From positions 248,001 to 312,000 of the forward strand of contig NZ_VOLT01000007.1 in assembly GCF_007954275.1 (NCBI RefSeq): a DNA stretch of 64,000 nt, in the 5' to 3' direction. This DNA is from Colwellia demingiae (GTDB taxonomy: Bacteria > Pseudomonadota > Gammaproteobacteria > Enterobacterales > Alteromonadaceae). A model generated the notes under the pieces. The model was not told where the DNA came from. It ran no database searches and worked only from the letters and a program-made list of their open reading frames with translations. Positions 62,246 to 64,000 of this stretch are shown piece by piece. The stretch's first letter is position 1. Each line of letters starts with the position of its first letter. The position numbers and the translations under genes were made by a program.

Positions 62246-63874
62246 ATGTTACCAAGCACCCCTGAGTGGAAGTCACTTGTTAATCATTATAATAAAAATG
62301 TACATGTACAAATGCGTGACTTATTTAAACATGATACTGAGCGTTTTAATAATTTCTCTCTTTCTACGGCTGGAATAATGCTAGATTATTCTAAGAACCG
62401 TGTTACTGACGAAACAATGCACTTGTTAATGAATTTAGCTGAGTCATCAGATTTATTGGATAAGCGTGACAAAATGTTCAATGGCGCGGCTATCAATACT
62501 ACTGAAAACCGTCCGGTATTACATACTGCACTACGTAACTTTTCAAACAGACCAGTATATGTTGATGGTGTCGATGTGATGCCTCAAATACAGACAACAC
62601 TTGTTAAGTTAGAATGTTTTGTCAATGATATTTCATTAGGGAAAAAAGTAGGGCATACAGGAAAAGCTTTTACTGATGTTGTATGTATCGGTATTGGCGG
62701 GTCCTTTCTTGGACCTAAGATAATGTCAGAGGCATTAAAACCTTATCAACAACCCCAGTTAAAGGTTCATTTTATTGCGAATGTTGATGGTTGTCATATT
62801 TATGATGTACTGTCTAAAGTAAATCCGGAAACAACATTATTTATAACGTCATCCAAAACATTAACGACCCAAGAAACATTACGTAATACGTTAACCGCAC
62901 GGGATTGGTTTGTTGAAACAACAACAGCTGAAGAAGTTAAATATCACTTTGCTTGTGTTACTTCTAATGTAGAAGCAGCGCAAAAATTAGGTATCGAGAA
63001 AGAGAATATTTTCCCTATGTGGGATTGGGTTGGTGGTCGTTACTCTGTGTGGTCAGCTATTGGTTTACCTTTGGCGTTAGCGATAGGGTTTGATCATTAT
63101 CGTGAATTTTTACAAGGTGGGTTTGAAATGGATGAACATTTCAGCAATGCTCCGCTAGAAAAAAACTTACCCATTATTCTGGCTTTATTAGGCGTTTGGT
63201 ACCGAAATTTTTATGGTGCTCAATCGCAAGTATTATTGCCCTATTATCATTACTTACGAGGTTTACCTGCTTATATTCAACAACTGGATATGGAAAGTAA
63301 TGGTAAATCAGTTTCACTTGATAATAAGCCTTTGTCTTATGATACCGGCCCTATAATTTGGGGTAGTGAAGGTACCAATGGACAGCACTCATTTCATCAA
63401 CTTATCCATCAAAGCAAAACACCTATTCCGGTTGATTTTTTGATGCCTTTATTCCCATATCATGAAGTTAGTAATCATCATGATATGTTAGCTTCTAACT
63501 GCTTTGGTCAAAGTCAGGCATTAATGGCAGGACAAAGCCTGCAAGAAGTTAAAGCTGCTATGAAAAAGGCTAACTGTGATGAATCAGAAATTCAAAAGTT
63601 GTCTACTCATAAGGTGATGGAGGGTAACAAACCGAGTAATACTATTTTATTTGAAAAATTGACTCCTAAGGTGCTCGGCAGTCTAATTTCCATGTATGAG
63701 CATAAGGTGTTTGTTCAAGGTGTTATTTGGAGAGTGAATTCTTTTGACCAATGGGGTGTTGAATTAGGAAAGGCGCTGGGCAATAAAGTATTAAAAAAAA
63801 TAACTGATCCAACTGAGATATTAAATATGGATGGTTCAACTAATGAATTAATCAAGCTATATAGAAACCGCTAG
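62246..63874 (+). CDS. pgi: Glucose-6-phosphate isomerase
   Basis: 542 residues, normal for the family. Interconverts fructose 6-phosphate and glucose 6-phosphate. Marks: NGAAINTTENRPVLHTALRN, CIGIGGSFLGPKIMSEAL, ITSSKTLTTQETLRN, the first signature WVGGRYSVWSAIGLPLAL, the catalytic Glu in WGSEGTNGQHSFHQL, and the second signature WGVELGKALGNKVL. It ends the gluconeogenic run (TPI, aldolase, FBPase, PGI) behind the rhamnose genes. Probably an extra, locus-linked copy. Confidence 0.95.
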   Translation: MLPSTPEWKSLVNHYNKNVHVQMRDLFKHDTERFNNFSLSTAGIMLDYSKNRVTDETMHLLMNLAESSDLLDKRDKMFNGAAINTTENRPVLHTALRNFSNRPVYVDGVDVMPQIQTTLVKLECFVNDISLGKKVGHTGKAFTDVVCIGIGGSFLGPKIMSEALKPYQQPQLKVHFIANVDGCHIYDVLSKVNPETTLFITSSKTLTTQETLRNTLTARDWFVETTTAEEVKYHFACVTSNVEAAQKLGIEKENIFPMWDWVGGRYSVWSAIGLPLALAIGFDHYREFLQGGFEMDEHFSNAPLEKNLPIILALLGVWYRNFYGAQSQVLLPYYHYLRGLPAYIQQLDMESNGKSVSLDNKPLSYDTGPIIWGSEGTNGQHSFHQLIHQSKTPIPVDFLMPLFPYHEVSNHHDMLASNCFGQSQALMAGQSLQEVKAAMKKANCDESEIQKLSTHKVMEGNKPSNTILFEKLTPKVLGSLISMYEHKVFVQGVIWRVNSFDQWGVELGKALGNKVLKKITDPTEILNMDGSTNELIKLYRNR

Positions 63875-64000
63875 TCGCTAAAAGTTAATGAATATCAAAA
63901 GGTATTACCACCTGATAATCCAGAGCATGCATATGATCGGTTTATGAAAATATACCCGTTACCATTCATAGTGCAGGATTTTAGCAGGGATTGAAATAAC

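Overview
The window looks like chromosomal DNA of a marine gammaproteobacterium of the Alteromonadales, most like Colwellia or Thalassotalea. The evidence is the AT-rich base composition, the TonB-dependent receptors with Alteromonad-style plug domains, the gene families present and many degenerate intergenic repeats. I made this assignment by reading and ran no database search. I saw no rRNA, tRNA, CRISPR array or intact insertion sequence.

Layout. 0-4 kb: the 3' end of a cytochrome c biogenesis gene (ccmI), ferrochelatase (hemH), a LexA box followed by the relic of a lost dinB start, an intact dinB, and a small winged-helix gene with two palindromic operators. 4.8-17.4 kb: an L-fucose locus. 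An IclR regulator, a mutarotase, a FucP-type symporter and a TonB receptor lie on the minus strand. Divergent from them is a plus-strand run: two-part UxaA-type dehydratase, FMN lactate dehydrogenase, aldo/keto reductase, lactonase, SDR dehydrogenase and FAH-type hydrolase. Together these make a complete non-phosphorylating route from L-fucose to pyruvate plus L-lactate, and lactate to pyruvate. 17.6-25.2 kb: electrophile and peroxide defence, with a LysR regulator, three paralogous VOC proteins (two almost identical, one with a Tat signal), a GloA-like protein, a NemA-like ene-reductase, OhrR/Ohr and a quinone-reductase-like MDR protein.

25.2-33.4 kb is an accessory stretch with long gene-poor gaps full of degraded repeats. 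It holds a DUF2971 protein, a Mrr-like nuclease domain split by a frameshift from a NACHT/STAND ATPase (probable phage defence), a lipoprotein and a Fic protein with direct-repeat operators.

33.7-63.9 kb is an L-rhamnose locus on the plus strand. It starts with a TonB receptor under LacI-type and TGATT-type candidate operators. Next come secreted or lipid-anchored enzymes: a DUF5722-like multi-module protein, a GH99-like protein, GH106 and GH78 alpha-L-rhamnosidases and a beta-propeller. After a zone of gene relics come rhamnose mutarotase, kinase, triosephosphate isomerase, fused rhamnulose-phosphate aldolase/lactaldehyde dehydrogenase, rhamnose isomerase, an NCS1-type permease and a second lactate dehydrogenase. 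The run ends with gluconeogenic genes: a class II fructose-bisphosphate aldolase interrupted by one in-frame TAG, fructose-1,6-bisphosphatase and phosphoglucose isomerase. The two 6-deoxyhexose pathways use different chemistry but both give C3 units (L-lactate, pyruvate, DHAP), which the last genes can turn into hexose phosphate.
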